A stretch of DNA of 64,000 nt from Xanthobacteraceae bacterium (GCA_028290465.1 JAQGJU010000086.1:1-64000), one strand, 5' to 3'. Positions 16,526-25,164 are shown, counted from the stretch's first letter. Program-made: numbers and translations. The notes: generated by a model not told the origin, from the sequence alone.

Positions 16526-16684
16526 CCCTCTCCCCGCTTTTGCGGGGAGAGGGTGCCGAACGAGCGAATGCGAGCGAGGCGGGTGAGGGGCAACTCGCCG
16601 CACGCTTTGAACCGACACGGCCCCTCACCCGGCTTCGCGCCTATCGGCACTCAGCCACCCTCTCCCCGCTGCGCGGGGCGAGGG
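16526..16684. repeat. Composite palindromic intergenic element, copy 3
   Basis: Left arm CTCTCCCCGC-tttt-GCGGGGAGAG, then GGGTGAGGGG; right side CCCCTCACCC and arm CTCTCCCCGC-t-GCGCGGGGCGAG. It lies between two same-strand genes of one cluster (cyclase and histidinol-dehydrogenase-like), ending only 17 bases before the latter's ATG. The ribosome site AGGAG is just outside it. Confidence 0.85.
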
Positions 16685-16701
16685 AAGACAAGGAGTTTTC
16701 A

Positions 16702-18009
16702 ATGCCCAAATTCCTCAAGCGCGGAATGGACGCCAGCGCCATCAAGGAGGCCGACACCAAGGTGCGGCAGACCGTCGAGCAGATCCTCGAACAGGTCGAG
16801 ACCCGGCGCGACGCGGCGGTGCGCGAACTGTCGGAAAAGTTCGACAAGTGGTCGCCGGAGAATTTCCGGCTGTCGGCGCAGGACATCGAGCGCGCCATCG
16901 CGCAGGTGTCGAAGCGCGACCTCGAGGACATCAAGTTCGCGCAGGCCCAGGTGCGCAACTTCGCGCAGAAGCAGCGCGAGAGCATGAAGGATATCGAGGT
17001 CGAGACGCTGCCCGGCGTCGTGCTCGGCCATAAACACATTCCGGTTGAAAGCATCGGCTGCTACGTGCCGGGCGGGCGATATCCGATGGTCGCGTCGGCC
17101 CACATGTCGGTCGTGACCGCCAAAGTGGCGGGCGTGAAGCGCATCATCGCCTGCGCGCCGCCGTTCAAGGGCGGGCCGCATCCGGCGATCGTCGCCGCGA
17201 TGCATTTCGGCGGCGCCGACGAAATCTATGTGCTGGGCGGCGTGCAAGCGGTGGCCGCGATGGCAATCGGTACCGAGACCATCGCGCCGGTCGACATGAT
17301 CGTCGGCCCCGGCAATGCCTATGTGGCCGAGGCCAAGCGCCAGCTATACGGCCGCGTCGGCATCGACCTGTTTGCCGGCCCGACCGAGACCCTGATCATC
17401 GCCGACGACAGCGCCGACGGCGAAATCTGCGCGACCGATCTGTTGGGCCAAGCCGAGCACGGCCCGACCTCGCCGGCGGTGCTATTGACCAATTCGGAAA
17501 AACTCGCCCGCGACACCATGGCCGAAGTCGAGCGGCTGTTGAAGATCCTGCCGACGGCCGACGCCGCCGGCAAAGCCTGGGAAGATTTCGGCGAAGTGAT
17601 CGTATGCGACGACATCGACGAAATGGTGCGCGAGGCCGACCGCATCGCGTCCGAACACGTCCAGGTGATGACCCGCGACCCGGATTACTTCCTCAAGCAC
17701 ATGCGCAATTACGGCGCGCTGTTCCTCGGCGCGCGCACCAACGTGGCCTATGGCGACAAGGTGATCGGCACCAACCACACGCTGCCGACCAAGAAGGCGG
17801 CGCGCTACACCGGCGGACTGTGGGTCGGCAAATTCCTCAAGACCTGCACGTATCAACGGGTGCTGACCGACGAGGCCTCGGCCATGATCGGCGAATACTG
17901 CTCGCGGCTGTGCATCCTGGAGGGATTTTCGGGTCACGCCGAGCAGGCCAATGTGCGCGTGCGCCGCTACGGCCGGCGCAATGTCGGCTATGCGGAGGCG
18001 GCCGAGTGA
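16702..18009 (+). CDS. Histidinol-dehydrogenase-family enzyme, HpsN-like
   Basis: 435 residues, with the histidinol dehydrogenase active site conserved: Zn ligands Gln250 and His253 ([10 protein letters not shown]), Asp352 ([13 protein letters not shown]) and His412, and the catalytic Glu318-His319 (ASEHVQVM). NAD site [10 protein letters not shown] at 119-128. The stretches [15 protein letters not shown] and the surrounding catabolic genes recall HpsN (sulfopropanediol 3-dehydrogenase) rather than HisD of histidine synthesis. No his gene is near. It would oxidise an alcohol to a carboxylate in two steps. The ATG has AGGAG eight bases upstream. The exact substrate is unknown. Confidence 0.82.
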   Translation: MPKFLKRGMDASAIKEADTKVRQTVEQILEQVETRRDAAVRELSEKFDKWSPENFRLSAQDIERAIAQVSKRDLEDIKFAQAQVRNFAQKQRESMKDIEVETLPGVVLGHKHIPVESIGCYVPGGRYPMVASAHMSVVTAKVAGVKRIIACAPPFKGGPHPAIVAAMHFGGADEIYVLGGVQAVAAMAIGTETIAPVDMIVGPGNAYVAEAKRQLYGRVGIDLFAGPTETLIIADDSADGEICATDLLGQAEHGPTSPAVLLTNSEKLARDTMAEVERLLKILPTADAAGKAWEDFGEVIVCDDIDEMVREADRIASEHVQVMTRDPDYFLKHMRNYGALFLGARTNVAYGDKVIGTNHTLPTKKAARYTGGLWVGKFLKTCTYQRVLTDEASAMIGEYCSRLCILEGFSGHAEQANVRVRRYGRRNVGYAEAAE

Positions 18010-18019
18010 ACTTTCTTTT

Positions 18020-18129
18020 CCTCCCCCGCTTGCGGGGGAGGTCGGCGCGTGTAACGCGCCGGGAGGGCGCCAAACGGATTACGAATACGCTGCCCCCTCC
18101 CCAACCCTCCCCCGTAAACGGGGGAGGGA
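18020..18129. repeat. Composite palindromic intergenic element, copy 4
   Basis: Arms CCTCCCCCGC-t-TGCGGGGGAGG at the left and CCCTCCCCCG-taaa-CGGGGGAGGG at the right, around a centre of about 65 bases that includes GGCGCGTGTAACGCGCC, itself a small hairpin. It lies between the HpsN-like gene and the SDR gene on the same strand, ending 18 bases before the SDR start. Confidence 0.8.
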
Positions 18130-18147
18130 ACTCCAAGGCTGAGACCG

Positions 18148-18924
18148 ATGAACACAAAAGTTGAACTCACCCAAAGCCCCTCGTTCCGTCTCGACGGCAA
18201 GCGCGCGCTGGTCACCGGCGCCGGCCGCGGCATCGGCCTCGCAGCCGCTTCCGTGCTGGCCAGCGCCGGCGCCAATGTGTCGCTGGTGGCGCGCGGCGAG
18301 AAGGACGTCGAGGAAGCCGCCGCCGCGATCCGCGCGCGCGGTGATAAAGCCGACGCGTTTGCGCTCGACGTGCGCGACATCGACGCGGTGCGTTCCGCCA
18401 TCGCGGTGCGCGGGCCGTTCGACGTGCTGGTCAACAATGCCGGCACCAACCGGCCCGGCCCCTTTGTCGACGTCACCGAAGAGGATTTCGACTTCATCGC
18501 CAGCATCAATATCCGGGCGGCGTTCTTCGTCGCGCAGGCGGTAGCCAAAAGCCTGATCGCAGCCAAACGGCCCGGCTCGATCATCAACATCTCGTCGCAG
18601 ATGGGCCATGTCGGCGCCGCGCGCCGCACCGTCTATTGCACCACCAAGCACGCGCTGGAGGGCATGACCAAGGCGATGGCGGTCGAACTCGCGCCGCACC
18701 AGATCCGCGTCAATTCGCTGGCGCCGACGTTTGTCGAAACGCCGATGACCAAGCCGTTCTTCCAAAACGAAGCGTTCCGCACCGACGTGCTGTCCAAGAT
18801 CAAGCTTGGCCGGCTCGGCCAGGTCGAGGACCTGACCGGCGCCGTGGTGTTCCTCGCGTCCGACGCGTCGTCGCTGATGACCGGCACGTCACTAATCATC
18901 GACGGCGGCTGGACGGCGGAATAA
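18148..18924 (+). CDS. SDR-family NAD(P)-dependent oxidoreductase
   Basis: 258 residues, classical short-chain dehydrogenase with all catalytic parts: TGAGRGIG (23-30), NNAG (96-99), Ser149/Ser150, and Tyr163-x3-Lys167 (VYCTTKHALEG). It ends in the usual DGGWTAE tail. It oxidises an alcohol or reduces a ketone. It follows the HpsN-like gene, separated by a palindromic element, and is probably part of the same catabolic module as the cyclase and the molybdenum hydroxylase. Substrate unknown. A 49-base palindromic repeat starts right after its stop codon. Confidence 0.87.
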   Translation: MNTKVELTQSPSFRLDGKRALVTGAGRGIGLAAASVLASAGANVSLVARGEKDVEEAAAAIRARGDKADAFALDVRDIDAVRSAIAVRGPFDVLVNNAGTNRPGPFVDVTEEDFDFIASINIRAAFFVAQAVAKSLIAAKRPGSIINISSQMGHVGAARRTVYCTTKHALEGMTKAMAVELAPHQIRVNSLAPTFVETPMTKPFFQNEAFRTDVLSKIKLGRLGQVEDLTGAVVFLASDASSLMTGTSLIIDGGWTAE

Positions 18925-18925
18925 A

Positions 18926-18974
18926 GAGCATGATCCCGAAAAGTGGGAACCGGTTTTCGGAAAGGATCATGCTC
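18926..18974. repeat. 49-base palindromic repeat (GAGCATGATCC type)
   Basis: Begins GAGCATGATCCCGAAAAGTG and ends GGATCATGCTC, with a central GGAACCGG; the two halves are complementary. A nearly identical 48-base copy lies in the opposite orientation at 63735-63782, differing by one base gained or lost. It starts two bases after the SDR stop codon (18924) and may act as its transcription stop. Such elements recur in genomes of Hyphomicrobiales. Confidence 0.85.
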
Positions 18975-19025
18975 AACTAAAGATAACGGCGACCAAAAAA
19001 CTGGCGCCGACACAGGGAGGCGACC

Positions 19026-19505
19026 ATGCGCGCGATTTGGCTTGTCGTTCTGCTATGCCTCGGCTCGTCGGCCTTCGCCAGCGATACCGACAAGATCGTC
19101 GGCACCTGGAAGCTGGTGTCGGTGATGTACGAGGACGCCGCCACCAAGGAGAAGACCCCCGTGCTCGGTGCCCATCCGCGCGGCTACCAGATCGCGACCG
19201 CCAAGGGCCGCTGGCTCGCTTTGGTCACCGGCGAAGGCCGGCCGGTGCCGAAGACCGACGAGGAGCGCGCACAGGCGCTGCGCACCATGATCTCCTATAC
19301 GGGCGGCTACCGGGTCGAAGACGGCAAGGTGATCACCAAGGTCGAGGCCGCCTGGAACGAGGCCTGGGTCGGCGGCGAGCAGATCCGCTTTATCCGCTTC
19401 GAGGGCGAAGACCTGCTGCACATCGAAAGCCCGCCGATGCCGCACCCCAACGTCAACAACAAGACCGTAAAGGTGATCGTAAGCTGGCAGCGCGACGATA
19501 AGTGA
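19026..19505 (+). CDS. Exported lipocalin-like domain protein
   Basis: 159 residues with a signal peptide (MRAIWLVVLLCLGSSAFA, cleaved near FAS) and a lipocalin-like beta-barrel domain that begins with the family signature DKIVGTWKLVSVMYED. Members of this family (Lipocalin_5 type) are small ligand-binding proteins of unknown role found near catabolic enzymes. The start has AGGGAGG upstream. It probably acts in the periplasm. It closes the plus-strand module that begins with the molybdenum hydroxylase and is convergent with the 2-hydroxyacid dehydrogenase gene 15 bases on. Confidence 0.83.
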   Translation: MRAIWLVVLLCLGSSAFASDTDKIVGTWKLVSVMYEDAATKEKTPVLGAHPRGYQIATAKGRWLALVTGEGRPVPKTDEERAQALRTMISYTGGYRVEDGKVITKVEAAWNEAWVGGEQIRFIRFEGEDLLHIESPPMPHPNVNNKTVKVIVSWQRDDK

Positions 19506-19520
19506 CGCGCCGAGAGATCA

Positions 19521-20504
19521 CTACCCGCCCAACACCTGCGGATTGATGCAGTTCGGCGGCATGCGGCCTTCGATGATCGCCAGCACGTTGTCGGTCACGA
19601 CATGCGCCATGTTCTCACGCAGCGCGAACACCGCGCTGCCGAGATGCGGCGTCAGCACCACATTCGACATCGCGACCAGTTCCGGCGACACCTTCGGCTC
19701 GAACTCGTAGACGTCGAGCCCGGCGCCCGCGATCACGCCGCCTTGCAGCGCCTTGACCAGCGCCGCTTCGTCGATGATCGGGCCGCGCGACGTGTTGATG
19801 ACAAACGCCGTTGGCTTCATCTTGGCGAACAGCGCCGCATTCATCAGATGCCGCGTCTCGGGCGCGAGCTGCACATGCAGCGACACGTAGTCGGCCTGCG
19901 CCAGAAGCTCATCCTGCGGCACGTGCGTCATACCGATCTTCTGCTCGGTCTCGGCCGGCAGCCGGTTCGGATCGGAATACAGCACGGTCATGCCGAAGCC
20001 CTGCGCGCGCCGCGCCACCGCCTGCCCGATCCGCCCGCCGCCGATCAGGCCGAGCGTGCGGCCGCTGACGCCCGCGCCAACAAGGTGGTTGGACTGCGAG
20101 CCCGGATACATGCCGCCGCGAAACAGCCGGTCGCCTTCGACGACGCGGCGGCCGACCGACAGCATCAACCCGAACGCAATGTCGGCGGTGGCGTCGGTCA
20201 CCACGGCCGGAATGTTGGTGACCGGAATGCGCAGCCGCGTCGCCTCGGCGACGTCGATATGATCCGGCGTGATCACCATCGAGTTGACGGCCCGCAGCTT
20301 CGGATTGGCGGCCAGCACTTCCTTGTCGACCACGTCATGCAGCAGCGAAAACAGAATGTCGTTGCGCTTGCACCCTTCGATCAGAACGGATTTGGCCGGC
20401 ACGCGACTGGAATCCGGATTGACCTCGACATCGGCGACGGCACGCAGGCGCACCAATGCGCTCTCGGCAACCGGCTGAGTGACGAAGATACGGGGTCTGC
20501 TCAT
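19521..20504 (-). CDS. D-2-hydroxyacid dehydrogenase (glyoxylate reductase type)
   Basis: 327 residues with NAD(P) motif GGGRIGQAVA (155-164) and the catalytic triad Arg240 (NTSRGPIIDE), Glu269 (YEFEP) and His287 (LTPHLGSAV). It reduces a 2-oxoacid such as glyoxylate or hydroxypyruvate, or runs in reverse. Its ATG overlaps the stop of the LLM-class flavin enzyme by four bases (20501-20504), so the two form an operon controlled from the region shared with the LysR gene at 21735. It is only distantly like the second family member at 9365. The overlap suggests that the two enzymes act in sequence on one substrate. Confidence 0.88.
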   Translation of the reverse strand: MSRPRIFVTQPVAESALVRLRAVADVEVNPDSSRVPAKSVLIEGCKRNDILFSLLHDVVDKEVLAANPKLRAVNSMVITPDHIDVAEATRLRIPVTNIPAVVTDATADIAFGLMLSVGRRVVEGDRLFRGGMYPGSQSNHLVGAGVSGRTLGLIGGGRIGQAVARRAQGFGMTVLYSDPNRLPAETEQKIGMTHVPQDELLAQADYVSLHVQLAPETRHLMNAALFAKMKPTAFVINTSRGPIIDEAALVKALQGGVIAGAGLDVYEFEPKVSPELVAMSNVVLTPHLGSAVFALRENMAHVVTDNVLAIIEGRMPPNCINPQVLGG

Positions 20505-21589
20505 TTGGAGATCGCCGCGTTGACTTTGGGCATGACTTTTTCGGCAAGCAGCACCATCGACCGGCGTCCGAGATCGCGGTCGCGCCAGTCCTTGCCGGCA
20601 TACAGCAAGGTGCCGAAGTCGCCAACCTCATCGCGATAGGCCAGCAATTCATCCGCAACTTTTTCCGGCGTGCCGTAGGTGATCAGCTTGTCGCAGATCG
20701 AGTCGAGCGTGACTTCCTCGTCCGGTTGGTCGCGGTGGGTCTTGAACAATTCGATGCGACCGTTCTTCTTCAGCTTGGTGAAAAGCTGACTGTAGTAATA
20801 GCGATACGGGCTGTTCGGATCGGTCACGTAGGCCTTTGCGGTCTTCTCGTCGTCGGCCACGAAGATGCTGCGCGCGACGCGCCAATTGGCCGGATCGGCC
20901 GGACGCCCGACGCGCTCGCAGCCCTCGACATATTTCGGCCAATGGCTCTTCACCCATTGCGGCATCAGGAAGTTCGCCGAAATCGGCTCCCAGCCGCGCG
21001 CCGCTGCTTCGGTGACGCCCTTGGAGAACGGCGCCACCGCCGTCACCACGATCGGCGGATATGGCTTCTGCAACGGCTTCGGCAGATAGCCCTGGCCGAG
21101 TTCCGGCAGGAACTGGCGCTCGACGCTGATGTTCCAGTATTTGCCTTTGAGATTGTACGGCGGCTCGCTGGTCCAGATCGCCAGCACCTGGTTGATCGCC
21201 TCCAGGAACATCGCGTTACGATCGGCGTCGAGATTGCCGTACACCTCGGCGTCCGACAGCAGGCCGCCCGGGCTGATGCCGAAGATAAAGCGGCCATCGA
21301 GCATGTGGTCCAGCATCGCGATCTGGGCCGCGATGGTGGCCGGATGACTGTTCGGCATGTTCACGGTGCCGGTGCCGAGCTTGATGGTCTTGGTGGCGTC
21401 GATCAGGCTGGCGATGAACATCGCGCAGGAGGTGATGTTCTCGGCCTGGTCGGTCACGTGCTCGCCGACATAGCCCTCGGCAAAGCCCAGTTCATCGGCC
21501 AGGATGAACGCCTCGCGGTCCTCGCGCAGCGATTTGCGCCAGTCCTTGTCGAGCGGATGGATCGGCATGGTGAAAAAGCCGAGTTTCAT
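20501..21589 (-). CDS. LLM-class (bacterial luciferase-like) flavin-dependent oxidoreductase
   Basis: 362 residues, beginning MKLGFFTMPIHPLDKDW and carrying the luciferase-like barrel features (EEVTLD...,LGTGTVNMPNSHPA, GRFIFGISPGG). These are FMNH2-dependent monooxygenases that oxidise organic or sulfur compounds, usually needing a separate flavin reductase, which I do not see nearby. Start taken at the ATG with AGGAGGA upstream; the frame extends 21 codons further without support. It is the first gene of a two-gene operon with the 2-hydroxyacid dehydrogenase and is divergent from the LysR gene. Substrate unknown. Confidence 0.88.
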   Translation of the reverse strand: MKLGFFTMPIHPLDKDWRKSLREDREAFILADELGFAEGYVGEHVTDQAENITSCAMFIASLIDATKTIKLGTGTVNMPNSHPATIAAQIAMLDHMLDGRFIFGISPGGLLSDAEVYGNLDADRNAMFLEAINQVLAIWTSEPPYNLKGKYWNISVERQFLPELGQGYLPKPLQKPYPPIVVTAVAPFSKGVTEAAARGWEPISANFLMPQWVKSHWPKYVEGCERVGRPADPANWRVARSIFVADDEKTAKAYVTDPNSPYRYYYSQLFTKLKKNGRIELFKTHRDQPDEEVTLDSICDKLITYGTPEKVADELLAYRDEVGDFGTLLYAGKDWRDRDLGRRSMVLLAEKVMPKVNAAISK

Positions 21590-21734
21590 CGCCGGGGGTT
21601 CCTCCTGGAAGGGCGTGTGCCCGCAAAAGCGTGGGCCACGCTCTGTTATCAACCGGCCGCACCCTATGCCAAACCGGCCCCTGTCCGAAATAATAATATT
21701 TGCGGCCTTGCATCAAGTTTTCTAATAATGAGAT
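21590..21734. promoter_or_regulatory. Divergent promoter between LLM operon and LysR gene
   Basis: 145 bases separating the two divergent starts. An AT-rich patch, GAAATAATAATATTTGC (about 21687-21703), is unusual in this GC-rich DNA and is partly self-complementary (AATATT core). It is a good candidate for the LysR protein's operator and the two promoters. No firm -35/-10 call. Confidence 0.5.
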
Positions 21735-22688
21735 ATGACCAATATTCCGCTCCGGCAGATCCGCGCCGTCATCGCCGTGTGCGAGGCCGGCTCCTTCACC
21801 CGCGCGGCCCAGCGCGAGAACGCCACGCAATCCGGCATCTCGCAGCATGTCGCCGCGACCGAGCGGACGCTCGGCGTGAAGCTGTTCGAGCGCACCGCGC
21901 GCGGCGTGACACCGACCCCGGCCGGGCTGCGCTATTACAAACGCTGCGTTGCGGCCGTGGGCGCGCTGGACAGCGCCGGCGAGGAGGCACGTGGGCTGTC
22001 GGGCACCGTCACCGGCGATCTGCGCATCGGCCTGATGCCGACCTTCACCCGGGCCGTGCTGGCGCCGACCCTGCAGGATTTTGTGCCGCGCTATCCGGAC
22101 GTGCGGTTGCACGTCGTCGAGGGTTACAGCGCCGCGCTGACCGACATGGTGCTGGCCGACGAACTCGACCTGGCCGTCGTCCCGGCGTTCGAAGGTCGCG
22201 TCGGATTGAAATCGCGGCTGCTGGTACGCGACCGCGAGATGCTGATATCGGGCCGCGAACGCGGGCTGACGCCGCTCGCGCCGGTGCGCCTCGCGGCATT
22301 GTCGCCGCTCAAGATCGTGACGCCGGGTCCGCACAATATTCGGCGGCGCAACCTGGAGACCTATTTTCAGACCCATGGCGTCCAGGTCGAAGCGACGCTG
22401 TCGATGGACGCGATGATCGGCACGCTGGAATTCGTCTCCCGCACCGACTGGGTGACGGTGCTGCCCAGCATCATCTCGGTGAACGACATTCCGGGACGCG
22501 ACCTGGTTATCAACCCGATTGATCCGCCGCTGGTGATGGACTTCGTGGTGATCCAGCCAGCACGGCGCCCGCTCAGCAAACAGGCGCGGCTGTTTTTGGA
22601 TCGCTTCGAGGCCGAGATCGCGTATATTCAGGCGGTGTGGGATACGGCGCTCGCCGCGCCGGCGAAGCCGAAGCGGGCGAGAAGGTAG
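21735..22688 (+). CDS. LysR-family transcriptional regulator
   Basis: 317 residues. N-terminal winged helix-turn-helix (PLRQIRAVIAVCEAGSFTRA, GISQHVAATERTLGVKLFER), then a periplasmic-binding-like effector domain (GDLRIGLMPTFTRAVLAPTL onward). It has the usual LysR size. It is divergently transcribed from the LLM oxidoreductase/2-hydroxyacid dehydrogenase operon, the standard arrangement for a LysR activator and its target. The effector is unknown. A composite palindromic element follows 31 bases after its stop. Confidence 0.9.
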   Translation: MTNIPLRQIRAVIAVCEAGSFTRAAQRENATQSGISQHVAATERTLGVKLFERTARGVTPTPAGLRYYKRCVAAVGALDSAGEEARGLSGTVTGDLRIGLMPTFTRAVLAPTLQDFVPRYPDVRLHVVEGYSAALTDMVLADELDLAVVPAFEGRVGLKSRLLVRDREMLISGRERGLTPLAPVRLAALSPLKIVTPGPHNIRRRNLETYFQTHGVQVEATLSMDAMIGTLEFVSRTDWVTVLPSIISVNDIPGRDLVINPIDPPLVMDFVVIQPARRPLSKQARLFLDRFEAEIAYIQAVWDTALAAPAKPKRARR

Positions 22689-22719
22689 CGCGCTGACGTA
22701 CAGACGAACGCTGCGCGCT

Positions 22720-22831
22720 CCCTCTCCCTGTTAGGGAGAGGGTTGGGGTGAGGGTCACTAGGACTTTCGATAGGCAATCCCCCTCACCCGGCGGGCTACG
22801 CACGCCGACCTCTCCCCACCGGGGAGAGGTG
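22720..22831. repeat. Composite palindromic intergenic element, copy 5
   Basis: Left arm CCCTCTCCCTGTTAGGGAGA with the following GGGTTGGGGTGAGGG; right side CCCCCTCACCCGGCGGGCT and arm CCTCTCCCCACCGGGGAGAGG. The centre contains GACTTTCGATAG, similar to the centre of copy 6 (GACTATCGATAA). It lies between the convergent LysR and GST genes. Confidence 0.82.
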
Positions 22832-22836
22832 AAAAC

Positions 22837-23487
22837 CTACCCGGTGGGCGCTCCCGGCTGCTTTAACGGATGCGCGCGCGCGATGGCGTCGATGGCCTGA
22901 CAGGTTTCGACGATGCGGCGCACCGTCGGATATGGCGCCATGTCGAGCTTGAAGAAATTGGCGCCGACCGCCTGGCTGACCATGCAGATATCCGCAATGG
23001 TCAGTTGATCGCCCTGGCAGAACTTCCCGGTCTGCGGATTGCCGGCAAGATGCGTTTCTAAAGCTTTCAGCGCCGCCGCGAGCCAATTGTGAATCCACTT
23101 GGTGCGCGCCGCGTCGTCGAGCTTAAGTTCATGCTCCATGTATTCGCGCACGCGCGGCACGATCAGTGGATGCGAGTCGCAGGCGACGATCTGCGCCAGC
23201 CCGCGCACCCGCGCCCTCGCCTTCGGGTCGGACGGCAAAAGCGGCGGCTGTGGATGAGTCTCGTCGAGATATTCGAGGATCGCCAGCGACTCGAACAATA
23301 CAGGTCCGTCACCATCCACCAGCGCCGGCAACGCCATCATCGGGTTGACGGCGCGGAACGCCTCCTCGCGCTGCTGACCCTTGAGCAGATCGACATCGAC
23401 GACTTCGTCGGGCACGACGCCCTTCAAGTTGAGCGCCATGCGTACGCGATAAGCGGCCAGCGAACGCCAGAACGAGAAAAATTTCAT
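22837..23487 (-). CDS. maiA: Maleylacetoacetate isomerase-like glutathione S-transferase (zeta class)
   Basis: 216 residues of two-domain GST fold. The N-terminal glutathione site reads SFWRSLAAYRVRMALNLKG, the position where zeta-class enzymes have SSxxWRVRIAL; ALPALVDGDG and FESLAILEYLDE complete the thioredoxin-like half. The C-terminal half has QLTIADICMVSQ. Maleylacetoacetate/maleylpyruvate isomerases of homogentisate and gentisate breakdown have this form. The start has GGGGAGGG upstream; the longer frame from 23550 is not supported. The neighbour is a GlcG/HbpS-like gene on the same strand. No homogentisate dioxygenase is nearby, so the pathway is not certain. Confidence 0.78.
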   Translation of the reverse strand: MKFFSFWRSLAAYRVRMALNLKGVVPDEVVDVDLLKGQQREEAFRAVNPMMALPALVDGDGPVLFESLAILEYLDETHPQPPLLPSDPKARARVRGLAQIVACDSHPLIVPRVREYMEHELKLDDAARTKWIHNWLAAALKALETHLAGNPQTGKFCQGDQLTIADICMVSQAVGANFFKLDMAPYPTVRRIVETCQAIDAIARAHPLKQPGAPTG

Positions 23488-23510
23488 TGCGCCCTCCCCT
23501 ATGTTTGGAG

Positions 23511-23552
23511 CATTGCCAGGCGAAGTGGCATCCGGTTCGCCGTCCGGCAATG
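23511..23552 (-). terminator. Two-step hairpin between GlcG/HbpS-like and GST genes
   Basis: Outer stem CATTGCC (23511-23517) with GGCAATG (23546-23552), inner stem GGCGAA with TTCGCC. It lies 15 bases after the stop of the HbpS-like gene and upstream of the GST start. No T-run follows, so it could be an attenuator or RNA processing site instead of a terminator. Confidence 0.4.
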
Positions 23553-23567
23553 CGACCTAATATATTG

Positions 23568-24008
23568 TCAGCTTTTCGCGCCGCCCGGATCGGCCTTGAG
23601 GCCCGCCGCCGCGATGCCGGCCAGTCCGCATTCCTCGTCGCGATCCGAGGTGTCGCCCGAAATGCCGACCGCGCCGATGACGTCGCCCGCTTCATTGCGA
23701 ATAAGAATGCCGCCGGGATTTGCAATCATGCGCCCGCCGCTCGCCGCCGCCAGCATGGTGAAGAACTGCGGCGTGTTCGCCGCGCGTTCCGCCAGGGTGC
23801 GCGAGCCGAACCCCATGCCGAGCGCGCCCCAGGCCTTGCCGTAGGCGATGTCGAAGCGCAGCAGGCCGGACTTGTCCTCGCGCTTGAAGGCGACGAGATG
23901 GCCGCCGGCGTCCAACACCGCGACCGTGAGTGGCGCGCTATTGGTGTCGCGCGCCTTCTTGAGGGTGACATCGACGATGGTGGACGCCTGAGCGAGCGTG
24001 ACGGACAT
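23568..24008 (-). CDS. GlcG/HbpS (DUF336) family protein
   Basis: 146 residues of the GlcG/HbpS family: VAVLDAGGHLVAFKREDKS, the ANTPQFF segment, and the glycine-rich GGILIRNEAGDVIGAVGISG. Members include heme-binding HbpS and the GlcG protein of glycolate operons; many lie next to catabolic genes with unknown role. No signal peptide is seen. It lies between the GST (80 bases downstream) and the 3-hydroxyisobutyrate-dehydrogenase-family gene (47 bases upstream), all on the minus strand. Heme binding cannot be judged from sequence. Confidence 0.85.
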   Translation of the reverse strand: MSVTLAQASTIVDVTLKKARDTNSAPLTVAVLDAGGHLVAFKREDKSGLLRFDIAYGKAWGALGMGFGSRTLAERAANTPQFFTMLAAASGGRMIANPGGILIRNEAGDVIGAVGISGDTSDRDEECGLAGIAAAGLKADPGGAKS

Positions 24009-24055
24009 GAGAGACCTCGTGAGTGGATGATTGAATGACGAACGGAATTATGGGA

Positions 24056-24943
24056 TCAGGCTTTGCCGCGATTGGCCCAATAGGCGGCGACGGCGGAACC
24101 ATCGCGTTGATCCCAGCCCTTCTTGTTGGCTTCGTCGAAACAGGTCAGCGTCCGCTCGACCAGCGGCAGTTCGACGCCGCGCGCTTTTCCCTCGGCCAGC
24201 ATGGTGTGCAGATCCTTCACCGCGTTCTCGATTGCGAAGGTCACGGGGCCGGAATGATCGCCGCCCAGCATCGCAGCGAGCGGCGCGGCCCGCGACTTGA
24301 TGGCGTTGGTGGTGCCGGACGTATCGGTGAACAGATCGACCAGCCGCTTCGGATCAAAGCCGACGTCACGGCACAGCGCAAACGCCTCGCCGAACGCCTG
24401 CCACGACACCATCAGGGGCAGATTGACGGCCAGCTTCACGGTCGCGCCATTGCCGACCGGACCGACATGCTCGAGGCGCCGGCAGAGTTTTTCCAGGATC
24501 GGCTTGGCGCGTTCGGCGTCGGCCGGTTCCGCGCCCATGATGCCGAGCAGCGTGCCCTGCCGGGCCGGACCGACCGTGCCGCCAACCGGGCATTCGACGA
24601 ACGCCGCACCTTTGGCGCGAACCTTCGCGGCCAGCGCCACTTCAGTGGCGCGCTCTACCGTGCTCATGTCGATGATCAGTTTGCCGGCGACGTCGCCGCT
24701 CAGCAGCCCGTCGGGACCGTGATAGACCTGATCGATCGCCTTGGCGTCGGTCAGCATCGTGATGACGGCTTCGACGCTCGAGGCCAGCGCGGCGGGCGTT
24801 GCCGCCACCTTGGCGCCCGCCTCTTGCAATGGCTTGGCCTTGTCGGGCGACCGGTTCCAGACCGTAACCTCGTGCCCCACTTCGAGGAGACGCGCCGCGA
24901 TAGCGCCACCCATTTTCCCGAGACCGGCCAATCCAATGCGCAT
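24056..24943 (-). CDS. 3-hydroxyisobutyrate-dehydrogenase-family NAD(P) oxidoreductase
   Basis: 295 residues. N-terminal Rossmann motif GLAGLGKMGGAIA, substrate-binding ECPVGGTVGPARQGTL (118-132) and catalytic Lys170 in GNGATVKLAVN. The family (3-hydroxyisobutyrate dehydrogenase, tartronate semialdehyde reductase, beta-hydroxyacid dehydrogenases) oxidises beta-hydroxyacids. Start set at MRIGLAGLG, where homology begins; the 30 codons upstream are not supported. It faces a second member of the family at 25165 in divergent orientation. With the GlcG/HbpS-like and GST genes it may form a minus-strand operon. Substrate unknown. Confidence 0.88.
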   Translation of the reverse strand: MRIGLAGLGKMGGAIAARLLEVGHEVTVWNRSPDKAKPLQEAGAKVAATPAALASSVEAVITMLTDAKAIDQVYHGPDGLLSGDVAGKLIIDMSTVERATEVALAAKVRAKGAAFVECPVGGTVGPARQGTLLGIMGAEPADAERAKPILEKLCRRLEHVGPVGNGATVKLAVNLPLMVSWQAFGEAFALCRDVGFDPKRLVDLFTDTSGTTNAIKSRAAPLAAMLGGDHSGPVTFAIENAVKDLHTMLAEGKARGVELPLVERTLTCFDEANKKGWDQRDGSAVAAYWANRGKA

Positions 24944-25164
24944 GTAGTTTCGCTCCCGATGCAACTTCTTGAAGGTAGAGTACCGCAACGATAGGCGATC
25001 GTAACGGCCGGCGAAAGGCCGGCGCTTCCGCACCCTCTTACATCGAATTCATATCATGAAACCATCGCCTGACTTTTGGCCTTGAAGCCCGGCGCGTTCA
25101 ATGTGCTAGCTTGCTGCCCAACAACAACCAGTCGTTACAACAACGGAACGTGGGAGATCGCCTC

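Noticed and set aside
16702-18009. Histidine biosynthesis hisD
   Set aside because: No other his gene is nearby and the neighbours are catabolic; kept as a family-level call.
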